Origin: Acidimicrobiales bacterium
GTDB lineage: Bacteria; Actinomycetota; Acidimicrobiia; Acidimicrobiales; MedAcidi-G1
Direction: 5' to 3'
NCBI GenBank assembly: GCA_029245675.1
Contig: JAQWOV010000014.1
Location: forward strand, 24,001 to 88,000
DNA: 64,000 nt
Shown: positions 43,020-51,253 of the stretch, in pieces
How the letters are laid out: each line of letters begins with the position of its first letter
Numbering within the stretch: position 1 is the first letter of the stretch
Translations under genes and position numbers: made by a program
Notes under the pieces: model-generated
What the model was told of the DNA's origin: nothing
The model's database searches: none
Seen by the model: the letters and a program-made list of their open reading frames with translations, nothing else

Positions 43020-44368
43020 ATTTCATCCTTTACGTTTTCTATTGGGGTAGGAAAGCCATCAGGCTCATAAGCTCTTGCCAAAATAGTCATTGGGTGAAGT
43101 GGTCGTTTATCAGCATGTTGAGCAAATTGAAGAGCCGCTAACGGACAGTCTGTAGCCCAAATAGATGCTTCTTGGGAAGACATTCCATCAAATGCCTTCT
43201 GACCCACGCGAACTGAGACCTCAAATCCTTCTGATTTCATAGCAAACGTTCCATCGTGACCACAACATTCCATTGTGGTGATTGGCTTTACGCCAGGGAT
43301 TTTACGAAGAAGATCTCTGCCCTTGAAACCGACAGCTTGAGTGCGGAGATGACAAGGAGTGTGATAATTTACGGTCTCTGGGGTGGACTTAAAGTCAGTA
43401 TTGAATCGCTCTTCTGATCGTATTGACCATAAAAATTCACCCGGGTCTGTTACTGCTTGAGCGAGGGTTTCTGCATCTTCTCGGTCAGAAGTAGCTACGA
43501 GTTCTGGGTATTCTTGCCGCAACATCATTGAACAAGTTGGGTTAATGGCAACAACTTTTTTTCCTGCTTGAACGTGTGGTAGAAGCCGATTCAAGTTATT
43601 TCGAGCTTTTTCTCTGAAAGTTTCTAAATCTCCTGACTCCCAAGCCGGCATGCCACAACATTCAAGTCCTTTATCGCAGGTAACATCAATCCCATTCTTT
43701 TCAAGTACAGAAACCGTGTCGTGTCCTACTTCTGGTTCATTATGTTCTACGTAACAAGTAGGAAAAATTACTACTTCTCCTTCTTCAACTGATCGAACCA
43801 GTCCGCGTTTCTGGGCCCATTGAGTGAATGTTGTTCTAGAAAATTTTGGAAGGTCTTTTTTAGGGTGGATACCAAGAATCTTGTCTAAAAAAAGACGATG
43901 AATTTGGCTACGAGAATTCAGGGAGTTAACTAATCCACTAGAAAGTCGTGAGAACCGTGCTATACGATCTGGATCTCCCAGAACTCGATCTCTCAAACTA
44001 GAACCTTGGGTTCTATGTCTCTGCGCTTTGTAACGGTGTACGAGTTTTGGAAAATCAAGTTGAAATTCATGGTTCTCTCTGACTGTGTAGGGACACTGCA
44101 CTTCACAGAGTTTGCATTGGAAGCATTCGTCCATTACTTGTGCGGTTTCTACATCGCTAATTTTCCGGACGTCCCCATCGTGGCGGTCGTCTATGAAGGA
44201 AAAAAGGGAAGGGAAACTGTCGCAGTATTTGAAGCACATTCGACAGCCGTGGCAAATTTCGAATGTTCTTTCAATTTCAGCGTGCAGAGCTGAAGCATCC
44301 CAGTACAGATCATCTTCAGGATCATAAGTGAGTCCCGAAGTCGGATGGTAAGAAATATTTTCAGTCAT
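43016..44368 (-). CDS. Fe-S oxidoreductase with two CCG domains (GlpC/HdrD-like)
   Basis: A 450-residue protein related to GlpC and HdrD. The N-terminal part has two [4Fe-4S] motifs (CHGCRMCFKYCDSF and CFQCKLCEVQCPYT). The C-terminal part has two CCG cysteine-rich domains (GLECCGMPAWESG and TMECCGHDGTFAMK) that in relatives bind a non-cubane Fe-S cluster or contact a quinone or thiol. Together with the adjacent rubrerythrin and DUF3501 it probably delivers electrons for peroxide reduction (inference). It is cytoplasmic, with no signal or membrane segment. Confidence 0.88.
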   Translation of the reverse strand: MTENISYHPTSGLTYDPEDDLYWDASALHAEIERTFEICHGCRMCFKYCDSFPSLFSFIDDRHDGDVRKISDVETAQVMDECFQCKLCEVQCPYTVRENHEFQLDFPKLVHRYKAQRHRTQGSSLRDRVLGDPDRIARFSRLSSGLVNSLNSRSQIHRLFLDKILGIHPKKDLPKFSRTTFTQWAQKRGLVRSVEEGEVVIFPTCYVEHNEPEVGHDTVSVLEKNGIDVTCDKGLECCGMPAWESGDLETFREKARNNLNRLLPHVQAGKKVVAINPTCSMMLRQEYPELVATSDREDAETLAQAVTDPGEFLWSIRSEERFNTDFKSTPETVNYHTPCHLRTQAVGFKGRDLLRKIPGVKPITTMECCGHDGTFAMKSEGFEVSVRVGQKAFDGMSSQEASIWATDCPLAALQFAQHADKRPLHPMTILARAYEPDGFPTPIENVKDEI

Positions 44369-44440
44369 AGGTCTACAGACGCGGCAAGTAGTGCACAGGA
44401 GCGACTAACCCAGTCATAGAAAGAGATATTTGGAGAACTA

Positions 44441-44857
44441 TTAGTTGACTTGGTCAAGTAAAGACTGGAAGCGTCCTGCATGAGCTTTCTCAGCTTTAGC
44501 AAGAGTTTCAAACCAATCTGCAATTTCTCCAAAACCTTCGTCTCGAGCTTTACTTGCCATACCTGGATACATTTCGGTGTACTCATGAGTTTCTCCAGCT
44601 ACTGCTGCAGCAAGATTTTCCATGGTGTCACCGATTGGAAGCCCAGTAGCAGGGTCGCCAACCGCTTTGATGTAATCAAGATGACCGTGCGCATGACCAG
44701 TTTCACCTTCAGCGGTGTCACGGAAATTTCCCGCAATATCTGGATACCCCTCTACATCTGCAACTTTCGCGAAATAGAGGTAACGACGATTAGCTTGAGA
44801 TTCGCCAGCAAAGGCTGCCTTAAGATTCTCAAGAGTTTCACTATCGGCAAGATTCAT
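44441..44857 (-). CDS. Rubrerythrin (erythrin domain only)
   Basis: A 138-residue ferritin-like diiron peroxidase. Helix ligands are in [40 protein letters not shown] and [11 protein letters not shown], the standard rubrerythrin diiron set. It lacks the C-terminal rubredoxin domain, so electrons must come from another carrier; the Fe-S oxidoreductase 72 bp downstream is the natural candidate. It reduces hydrogen peroxide in known cases. A SelW-like selenoprotein gene lies ~100 bp upstream on the same strand. Confidence 0.92.
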   Translation of the reverse strand: MNLADSETLENLKAAFAGESQANRRYLYFAKVADVEGYPDIAGNFRDTAEGETGHAHGHLDYIKAVGDPATGLPIGDTMENLAAAVAGETHEYTEMYPGMASKARDEGFGEIADWFETLAKAEKAHAGRFQSLLDQVN

Positions 44858-44953
44858 AATTTCTCCTCAACAATTTTCCCAACTTTTCCCAACTAAGAGA
44901 AAACCTTAACCTCTTCAATCTTACCCGCTTTAAAGCTAAGAGGTGCTATTGAA

Positions 44954-45223
44954 CTAAGTTCCGTAAATTGAAATTTCCGGTCCAACAAGTTCAGTGAAAA
45001 TCTCTAAAACCTCACCAGGTTCGGCGTGTCTCCCTGTTTCATGTTTCGAATAAATCTTGGTTCCATTTACTTCGACATCAAATATCCCTTTGTCTCCTGT
45101 AAGTAAGGAAAGGTCTTTGATGACATGTTGATAGTTGGAGAGAAGATCGTTAGCAGCGCTCACGGCGTGCTGCGAATAATCTCAAGGGGCACAATAGGTA
45201 ATTTTAATTTGGTAGTCGCTCAT
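44954..45223 (-). CDS. SelW/Rdx-family selenoprotein with in-frame TGA (CXXU)
   Basis: Reading from ATG 45223, four bases after the lipid kinase stop, gives 89 residues with one in-frame TGA at codon 14 (45182-45184). The N-terminus is ITYCAP-U-DYSQHAV, the canonical thioredoxin-like Rdx/SelW redox motif CxxC with selenocysteine in place of the second Cys; the rest, LLSNYQHVIKDLSLLTGDKG, FDVEVNGTKIYSK and ETGRHAEPGEVLEIF, is standard Rdx family. A reading from the internal GTG at 45163 would remove the first beta strand and the redox motif. A SECIS-like hairpin follows the TGA. It is probably a small thiol/selenol redox protein. Confidence 0.9.
45153..45173 (-). promoter_or_regulatory. SECIS-like hairpin of the SelW-like gene
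   Basis: Starting 8 nt after the TGA, GCAG pairs with CUGC and, after a two-base CA bulge, CGC pairs with GCG, leaving the five-base apical loop CGUGA. The loop guanosine is 19 nt after the TGA. A bulged stem with a G (as GU) among the first two loop bases at 16-37 nt from the UGA is the known bacterial SECIS pattern recognised by SelB. Confidence 0.7.
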
Positions 45224-45227
45224 AGGA

Positions 45228-46091
45228 TCAGGCTAGTCGTACGCCTGCAACTAGAAGAGCATTGGGCTGAACTTTCATTGTGAGTGGAAGATCCGCATAG
45301 GGTTCACCATCCGCTCTTGCTTGACCGTCTGCTCTAATACTGATTGAACGAGATCGATAAAGAAAAACTTCTGATTCGTGAACATGAGACCCATTTCGAA
45401 TCTTTGTAAATGAATGAAGTAATTTCATTCGGCTCACATCCCCTAATACGCAGATGTCCAGTATTCCGTCACAAGGATCAGCCTCTGGACATATTTTCAT
45501 CCCGCCGCCAAAAAAAGAAGTATTTGCGACTACTACAGCTGTTGCTTCTATTTCAAAGTTTCCTTCATCAAGTTCTAACCAGTATCGCTCGGACTCTAAG
45601 GACTTGAGTTCAGCTAAAGTCGCCACAGTGTAACGAGATTGACCTTTAGGAAATCGCATATCGTTTGAACGCTGGTTTACTTTTGATGGAAATCCCATGA
45701 TGCAACTCGTAACAAAATAGCGAGAGCCGCTCTTGACCAAATCGATAGGTGAAGGATCTTCCAGAGCCCTATCTACGTAGTCGGCCAAATCACCGTCAGA
45801 AATCCCGAGTGCTCTCGCCGCGTCATTTCCGGTTCCTAAAGGGATAAGACCCAAAGTGCGGTCAGTGTTTGCGAGAGCATTGGCAGCGTAGTGAAGTGAA
45901 CCATCTCCTCCTGCAACTATTATTCGATCTGCTGATGATTCAGAAACTTCTTTCTTTACTTGATCAGCCGAATTGGGTGAGAGGATATCAGGAGACTGGC
46001 CATGAAATTTTAAACGCTTTAGTATCTGTTCTAAATAGTCATTAGCCCGTCCAGCTTTAGCAAAATTATTTAAAAGAAGAGCAACTTTCAT
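45228..46091 (-). CDS. Diacylglycerol/lipid kinase family protein (YegS/DagK-like)
   Basis: A 287-residue lipid kinase with the diacylglycerol kinase catalytic domain. The nucleotide-binding motif IVAGGDGSLHYAANAL and the following IPLGTGNDAARALG are intact; a C-terminal beta-sandwich domain ends in a region rich in DG repeats. Start ATG 46091 begins with the conserved strand KVALLLNNFAKAGRA; in-frame residues upstream look non-conserved and lie in a repeat-rich promoter region. The lipid substrate is not known. Confidence 0.88.
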   Translation of the reverse strand: MKVALLLNNFAKAGRANDYLEQILKRLKFHGQSPDILSPNSADQVKKEVSESSADRIIVAGGDGSLHYAANALANTDRTLGLIPLGTGNDAARALGISDGDLADYVDRALEDPSPIDLVKSGSRYFVTSCIMGFPSKVNQRSNDMRFPKGQSRYTVATLAELKSLESERYWLELDEGNFEIEATAVVVANTSFFGGGMKICPEADPCDGILDICVLGDVSRMKLLHSFTKIRNGSHVHESEVFLYRSRSISIRADGQARADGEPYADLPLTMKVQPNALLVAGVRLA

Positions 46092-46096
46092 AATGC

Positions 46097-46169
46097 CTCT
46101 ATCATTGCCTACAACTATGACCCATGACCATATCGATGATACCGATATGGTCATCTCTCTATCATTGCC
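46097..46169. promoter_or_regulatory. Inverted repeat within direct repeats in a divergent promoter
   Basis: ATGACCATATCG (46124-46135) and CGATATGGTCAT (46143-46154) form a perfect 12-bp inverted repeat with a 7-nt spacer. It lies between two copies of CTCTATCATTGCC (46097-46109 and 46157-46169), spaced 60 bp apart. The element sits in the divergent gap between the lipid kinase and the cupredoxin lipoprotein genes and looks like an operator for a dimeric regulator. The regulator is unknown. Confidence 0.6.
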
Positions 46170-46188
46170 CATGGATATCCTTTAAGCC

Positions 46189-46575
46189 ATGAGCAAAAAA
46201 ATGAAACTTCAAATTTTTCTACTGGTGTCAACAGCAGCTCTCATATTTAGTAGTTGTGGCGGTGGCACTACAACGCAACCGTCAACATCAGAGCCAACAG
46301 ATGGAGTTTTGAGAGTGGTAGCAGACGACACTCAAGACTTTGACAAAGATCGTTACACGGCAGCTGCCGGTGTAATAGAAATAGAATATATTTTAGACGG
46401 GTTCCAACTTCACAATCTCTTAGTTGAGGGATATGAAGATGAAATGGTTTTAGAAGTAGAGAATGGTGAGACTTCAACAGGTTCTATTTCATTAGAGCCG
46501 GGCAGGTACATTCTTTATTGTGATATAGCTGGTCATCGTGAATCAGGAATGGAAGCTCAACTTTTAGTTGAATAA
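46189..46575 (+). CDS. Cupredoxin-like lipoprotein
   Basis: A 128-residue secreted protein. The signal peptide ends in a lipobox (IFSSC), followed by a short Gly/Thr/Pro linker and a cupredoxin (plastocyanin-like) beta-sandwich. The type 1 copper ligands are present in family order: His in FQLHNLLVEGYE, then Cys, His and Met in YILYCDIAGHRESGMEAQL. It is a single gene divergent from the lipid kinase, with an operator-like palindrome between them. A copper electron carrier or copper-binding role at the outer face of the membrane is inferred. Confidence 0.85.
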   Translation: MSKKMKLQIFLLVSTAALIFSSCGGGTTTQPSTSEPTDGVLRVVADDTQDFDKDRYTAAAGVIEIEYILDGFQLHNLLVEGYEDEMVLEVENGETSTGSISLEPGRYILYCDIAGHRESGMEAQLLVE

Positions 46576-46594
46576 ATTTCAAGCACCATATTTT

Positions 46595-47518
46595 TTATAG
46601 ACAAGTTGAACTTTTCACCATCTCAGAAGCACTTTTCCATAGCTCTGCAGGTAAGTCGTCACGAAGAGCAGTGGAAGAAGGGGATTTAATCTTTCCTCCA
46701 TCTATGTATGCGAAGCCTTTATTTTTCCATTTAGATCCCTCAAATAGAGAACATGCATCTCCTGCAGTAGTGGAAGATAGTCGCATATTTTTTACGAATG
46801 GAGTGACCATTTGACCAAGAGTTTTAAGTAGAGGTCTGAAGAGAGAAGGCACTTCGTGGACGAGATTTGTATCTGCCATAAAACCAGGATTAAGGGCAAA
46901 CACATCAACATGAGAGTGTTGTTCCTGCAAGATTCGTGCCTGAAAGATATTTAACAATTTTGATGTTGAATATCTCAAGAATCCATTAGATAAACCTGAT
47001 TCAGGGAGAGCTTCATCTGCATGGGCGAGATGATGAACGTCAACCCATTGGGGCTCGGGTACTCGAGCGAAACGAGATAGTTGATTTTTGGGATCATGAA
47101 CTCCGCTGGTAACGACAACGATTCTTCCATCTTCAAGAATTTTGTCAGCGAGCTTCATAAAAATTAACTGATGCGCCAGAACATTAACGGCAAAGGTCAT
47201 GTCGTACCCTTGAGCGCTTTGCCCTAAGGTTTTTGGTTGTCTAGATATGACACCGGCATTAGCCATCACACCATGTAATGGCAAGTTTGGGAAGCCTTGG
47301 AGAGCGTTATTAAGTTCCTCTAAGTCATCTAAATTAGCAACGAAGGGCAGAGCGGTTCCGCCCGCTTTAGAGATCTGGTGAACGACATCGCCAACCGCTT
47401 CATGTTGTCTTCCATGAATAATGACTGTTCGTCCAACAGCACCTAGAGCAAAGGCACTTTTTCTACCCAATCCACTAGTGGCACCAGTGATGAGAACAGC
47501 GGCATTGGAATTAATCAT
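46595..47518 (-). CDS. Short-chain dehydrogenase/reductase
   Basis: A 307-residue SDR with the NAD(P)-binding motif LITGATSGLGRKSAFALG, the NAG motif in VMANAGVISRQP, catalytic Ser in VVTSGVHD and the active-site Tyr and Lys in RYSTSKLLNIF. The architecture resembles retinol/protochlorophyllide-type SDRs that act on hydrophobic substrates. It is a single gene on the minus strand, separated by a terminator from the PuuD-like gene. The substrate is unknown. Confidence 0.88.
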   Translation of the reverse strand: MINSNAAVLITGATSGLGRKSAFALGAVGRTVIIHGRQHEAVGDVVHQISKAGGTALPFVANLDDLEELNNALQGFPNLPLHGVMANAGVISRQPKTLGQSAQGYDMTFAVNVLAHQLIFMKLADKILEDGRIVVVTSGVHDPKNQLSRFARVPEPQWVDVHHLAHADEALPESGLSNGFLRYSTSKLLNIFQARILQEQHSHVDVFALNPGFMADTNLVHEVPSLFRPLLKTLGQMVTPFVKNMRLSSTTAGDACSLFEGSKWKNKGFAYIDGGKIKSPSSTALRDDLPAELWKSASEMVKSSTCL

Positions 47519-47556
47519 TTAAAAGAATTATGAAAAATAAGTGTCGCTAAACGCGG

Positions 47557-47583
47557 AAAGACCCACTGTTTAAGTGGGTCTTT
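47557..47583 (-). terminator. Intrinsic terminator between PuuD-like and SDR genes
   Basis: A perfect 11-bp stem pairs AAAGACCCACT with AGTGGGTCTTT around a five-base loop, with T-rich 3' flanks. It lies just after the stop of the PuuD-like gene on the minus strand and would stop its transcription before the SDR gene. Confidence 0.8.
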
Positions 47584-47594
47584 CTATCGCTTAT

Positions 47595-48332
47595 TTAAAG
47601 AATTTCAAAGAGCAGGTACAGAACCAAAGTTATGGCAAATCCCCACTTGATGGTGTCTTGATGCTTATCCAAAACGACCTTGTTTATCGCACTGTCATAC
47701 CCGCCTAGTTTTCCTAAGGCAGAAAGTTCCATAACAGCCCAAATAAGTCCAAAGACAATCCAGATCACTATTCGTGTACTAGCTTCTGGGCTACCAAAAT
47801 TCGCTCCAAAGTGACTAGGCCACATCATGAAGAAGATGAGGGGAATAGAGAACAAGGTGTTGACACGACTTGCTCGACCGGCACGTTTGGCTGCGGCAGG
47901 AGCTTCTGGATCCGCTTCTCCGCCTTCTGAAACAGAGACAGAAGAACCGATAGCGATTTGTTGCGCTGGCCAGATAACCATCCACACATTCGCTGCCATA
48001 GTGGTACCTAATACAAACCCAAAGGCAATACCCATACCTGAGGCAGATCTCCAATAGTCGCCGCTATTTAAGACCTCTTGATGGGCGAGAATCCAAATAC
48101 CGCTGACCCAGGTGAGAGCTGCAGCCCAGCGGAACCACCAAAGAGTTCGCCAAGTAATTTTTCGAAGCGCTTCACCTCGTGCTGCTTCACCCATTTCTGC
48201 AAAAGCAGCTCCCTGAATGAAGTTGAAGAAATAAAGTAAGCCAATCCAGGTAATACCCCCCAAGTAGTGGGCGAAGCGCCCTAGAGCTTGCCCGCCACCA
48301 GCCATTCCAAGCCAATCATTAAATAGTTCCAC
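47595..48332 (-). CDS. PuuD-like urate hydroxylase family membrane protein
   Basis: A 245-residue integral membrane protein with about seven hydrophobic segments matching the N-terminal domain of PuuD-type urate hydroxylases (Urate_ox_N). Blocks seen are HYLGGITWIGLLYFFNFIQG, RTLWWFRWAAALTW and FVLGTTMAANVWMVIWPAQQ. The C-terminal cytochrome c domain (CxxCH) of full PuuD is absent, so urate oxidation would need a separate electron acceptor or the protein does something else. No other purine-degradation genes are adjacent. Confidence 0.8.
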   Translation of the reverse strand: MELFNDWLGMAGGGQALGRFAHYLGGITWIGLLYFFNFIQGAAFAEMGEAARGEALRKITWRTLWWFRWAAALTWVSGIWILAHQEVLNSGDYWRSASGMGIAFGFVLGTTMAANVWMVIWPAQQIAIGSSVSVSEGGEADPEAPAAAKRAGRASRVNTLFSIPLIFFMMWPSHFGANFGSPEASTRIVIWIVFGLIWAVMELSALGKLGGYDSAINKVVLDKHQDTIKWGFAITLVLYLLFEIL

Positions 48333-48427
48333 GTAAATCTCCCCAACTTTTGATTTAGTTAATTAATAACACAATTCTATAAACAATGACATGTTGTAAT
48401 CAATCATCTAAACGCAGTTTCCTGCAT

Positions 48428-50050
48428 TTAGTCAACAACTACATCCGCGAACTGGGCGCGTAAAGTCTTTTTGGAAAACTTACCGACAGAAGTTTTTGGA
48501 ACCTCTTCAATAAATTCCACCCGATCAGGCATCCACCACTTCACAATGCGCCCATCAAGCCACTCAAGAATATCTTCGCTAGTTAATGAAGCGCCCTCAG
48601 CAGCTACAACGCATGCCATTGCCCGTTCCCCCCATTTAGTGGAAGCCACACCAATTACCGCAGCTTCAACAACATCAGGGTGGGCCATGATTTCGTTTTC
48701 TAATTCAACAGAACTTATCCATTCTCCACCTGATTTAATTAGATCTTTGGTTCTGTCTACGAGCCTTATGTAGCCTTCGGAGTCACATGTAGCGACATCT
48801 CCTGTCTTCAGCCAGCCATCGTCAGTGAAAGATTCATTAGCACGTTCGTCGTTGTAATACTCTTTGGCCACCCATGGTCCCCGAACTTGAAGTTCACCTC
48901 GAGATTTTCCATCCCAGGGCTGCTCTTCATCGGTTTCATCATCAGCTATACGAAAATCAACTCCAGGGGAAATCAGTCCGATTGAAGTCCGTAGGTCAGC
49001 TTTCTCATCAATGCTTAGATGGTCAAGAGTGGATTTGATGCTGCAAACAGCAGCGAGAGGGCTGGTCTCAGTCATTCCCCACGCTTGCAGTATTGGTAGT
49101 CCAGTAGCTTCACGGAAACCTTCAGAAAGTGCTTTTGGAACAGCGGAGCCACCACAAGGGATAGCGCGAAGAGCAGAAACATCTTTTCCTTCTAATTCTG
49201 GTAAAACACCCATCCAAATCGTTGGAACACCGGCAGCTACTGTCACTTTCTCTGTTTCTATGATGTCCGCTAGGGAAGGTGCACTGAGATCGGCACCTGG
49301 CATAACAATTGTGGCTCCAGTAGCTACTGCCGCATGAGCAAAACCCCAAGCGTTTGCATGAAACATTGGAACAACTGGGAGTACTACGTCTCTCTCAGAG
49401 ACTCCTATGGTGTCTGCCATCATTGCTCCAAAAGTATGGAGAACCATTGAACGGTGCGAGTAAACCACTCCTTTCGGATTACCGGTAGTACCAGATGTAT
49501 ACATCATTGAACCGGCTTGGTTCTCTTCAACTCGTTTCCATTCAGCGGGTTCAACTCCTGCTAACAGGTCTTCATAGTCGTGTACTTCCGCTCGTATAGC
49601 ATCTGCATCTGGAGCAGGAGCTCCATCATCCATCAAAACCACATGGCGAACTGTGGAGAATCCGTCCATTAATGGCCAAATTAAACCTGCAACAGAATGA
49701 TCAAGGAAAATAACCTCATCTTCAGCATGATCAACGATATAAGACAGTTGATCTGGGAAAAGTCGAATATTGAGAGTATGAACAACTCTTCCGCTACATG
49801 GCGGAGCAAAATAAAGTTCAAGATGACGAGACGTATTCCACCCAAAAGTTGCTACTCGGCCATCATCAGAAATTCCTAGTTGGTCCAGCACACTTCCTAG
49901 TTTTCGTGTGCGGGTTGCCCAGTCTTTGTATGAGAGGCGTTCTCTTCCGCTAGGTGTGGCAGTGACAATAGTTTTTTCTGGAAAGATCCTTTCGGCACGA
50001 TCGAATAAATGGATCAGTGACAAAGGAACGTCCATCATTAGGCCATCCAT
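48428..50050 (-). CDS. Long-chain acyl-CoA synthetase-like ligase (AMP-forming)
   Basis: A 540-residue ANL-superfamily ligase, the second in this window. The adenylation motifs SMMYTSGTTGNPKGV, LQAWGMTETSPLAAV, GWLKTGDVATCDSEGY and IRLVDRTKDLIKSGGEWI are intact, with the C-terminal Lys in KTSVGKFSKKTLR. ATG 50050 is preferred because AAGGAG stands 7 nt upstream. The insertions and N-terminus are those of the fatty-acyl group, but the acid is not predictable. It is a single gene on the minus strand. Confidence 0.92.
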   Translation of the reverse strand: MDGLMMDVPLSLIHLFDRAERIFPEKTIVTATPSGRERLSYKDWATRTRKLGSVLDQLGISDDGRVATFGWNTSRHLELYFAPPCSGRVVHTLNIRLFPDQLSYIVDHAEDEVIFLDHSVAGLIWPLMDGFSTVRHVVLMDDGAPAPDADAIRAEVHDYEDLLAGVEPAEWKRVEENQAGSMMYTSGTTGNPKGVVYSHRSMVLHTFGAMMADTIGVSERDVVLPVVPMFHANAWGFAHAAVATGATIVMPGADLSAPSLADIIETEKVTVAAGVPTIWMGVLPELEGKDVSALRAIPCGGSAVPKALSEGFREATGLPILQAWGMTETSPLAAVCSIKSTLDHLSIDEKADLRTSIGLISPGVDFRIADDETDEEQPWDGKSRGELQVRGPWVAKEYYNDERANESFTDDGWLKTGDVATCDSEGYIRLVDRTKDLIKSGGEWISSVELENEIMAHPDVVEAAVIGVASTKWGERAMACVVAAEGASLTSEDILEWLDGRIVKWWMPDRVEFIEEVPKTSVGKFSKKTLRAQFADVVVD

Positions 50051-50097
50051 AATCAAACTCCTTATTTTTTATTTGTTGTATTCTCTATTTGGTTGAA

Positions 50098-50817
50098 CTA
50101 TCGATCAGCATGCGCGAGCGCAGCTAGTACTAACTCAACGTATTCGTTGCGTTCGTCTTCGTCTAGGACTTCGTGATCTTTTCCTGAAGATTCTGCAGTT
50201 AAGGATTCCACTTCGTCGCTAATTTCCTGTGCTGTTGGAGAATCATCAGAATCTCTCCACCCAAACAAATTAATGTTGTAACTACTCTTTAACTTTACTA
50301 ATCCTACTGGTGACACGTTAAGGCTTTTCGCGGCAACAATATGCCTACAGAAACGAAGTTCCCGTAAAACTTGTATGAGTAAGTAGGAACGCCCTTCCGC
50401 ATCGTCAGGACGATTTACATTACGCCACCCTGTAAAAGTTGGCGCGTTTTCCCCATTGGCAGAGTCAACTATTTTTTCAGCTAACTCAACTAAGCGAGCT
50501 GCGCCACTGAAGCCTTCGAGGTAATCACGTCCACGTTCAGCACAAACTTGTCCATACAAAGCACCAGCCTGAGACGGGGAGAAATCTTCAATCCAGTTTT
50601 CTTTGATTTGAGATGGATTCCAGCACCAAGCTGCGGCACTTGCTTCTTCTGCAGAAATATCTCCTATTGTGCCGAAACGTCCCATGACATACCCGGGAAG
50701 GCCTTCTGGTAATCCGAGTTCAGGTCCCGTTTTGAAAGTCACAGGATCCAACATGAAACGTGCGCCGAGCACTTGTACAGCGCTTGCAGTTTTTTGTGCA
50801 CAATGTTGAGGGTTCAC
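50098..50817 (-). CDS. SCO6745-like family protein
   Basis: A 239-residue soluble protein, probably of the actinobacterial SCO6745-type family. It is mostly helical, with GLPEGLPGYVMGRFGTIGD, an AAAWCWNPSQIKENW block and the acidic C-terminus typical of proteins I cannot assign further. Function is unknown. It starts at GTG 50817 and lies 61 bp downstream of the MauE-like gene on the opposite reading of the same strand order, so co-transcription is possible. No catalytic motif was recognised. Confidence 0.6.
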   Translation of the reverse strand: MNPQHCAQKTASAVQVLGARFMLDPVTFKTGPELGLPEGLPGYVMGRFGTIGDISAEEASAAAWCWNPSQIKENWIEDFSPSQAGALYGQVCAERGRDYLEGFSGAARLVELAEKIVDSANGENAPTFTGWRNVNRPDDAEGRSYLLIQVLRELRFCRHIVAAKSLNVSPVGLVKLKSSYNINLFGWRDSDDSPTAQEISDEVESLTAESSGKDHEVLDEDERNEYVELVLAALAHADR

Positions 50818-50878
50818 GGAAAAATTTCTAAATAGTGGTTACAACGTCAGGACGGTAGCAAATCTTCGTCGAAATTTC

Positions 50879-51250
50879 TCATCCGAGCGTTGCAATCGCG
50901 CCAAGAATAATAAAAATAACATTTCGGACAATGTCTTTATAAGACAGGGGACGGGTGGACCAAGCCCCAAAACAACCACATCCGCTTTTATTTCCTGCAG
51001 CAAGGCGACTGGAAATCAAGACAGTGAAGGCAACCAGTAGCGCTACGGCGCATGGCCCGCCAGTAGCAGGATCAATGAATAAAAGAGCAGAGGTTAAAAG
51101 TTCAACAAGAGGAAGGACAATGCTTGTTTCTTTAGGGAAAGGAAAACCAAGGTCACGGAGGGAACGACGAGTGTCTAAAGGAGAACGTAGTTTGACTATC
51201 CCGGCAATGAGGAAAACGCCGCCAAGAATGTAGCCAGCAAAATTTGCCAT
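50879..51250 (-). CDS. MauE/DoxX-like membrane protein
   Basis: A 123-residue membrane protein with four predicted helices, related to MauE, which in methylamine dehydrogenase maturation is linked to disulfide formation. A Cys-rich loop GNKSGCGCFGAWS between the third and fourth helix is the family hallmark and likely redox-active. It lies 3 bp after a 2-hydroxyacid dehydrogenase gene and near a thioredoxin-like gene. No methylamine dehydrogenase is nearby, so a general thiol-redox role is inferred. Confidence 0.8.
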   Translation of the reverse strand: MANFAGYILGGVFLIAGIVKLRSPLDTRRSLRDLGFPFPKETSIVLPLVELLTSALLFIDPATGGPCAVALLVAFTVLISSRLAAGNKSGCGCFGAWSTRPLSYKDIVRNVIFIILGAIATLG

Positions 51251-51253
51251 TTT

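Noticed and set aside
45163..45223. Frameshift or sequencing error instead of selenocysteine in the SelW-like gene
   Set aside because: The frame is identical on both sides, the TGA stands exactly at the motif position and a SECIS-like hairpin follows; an error would need to hit this codon by chance in two separate genes.
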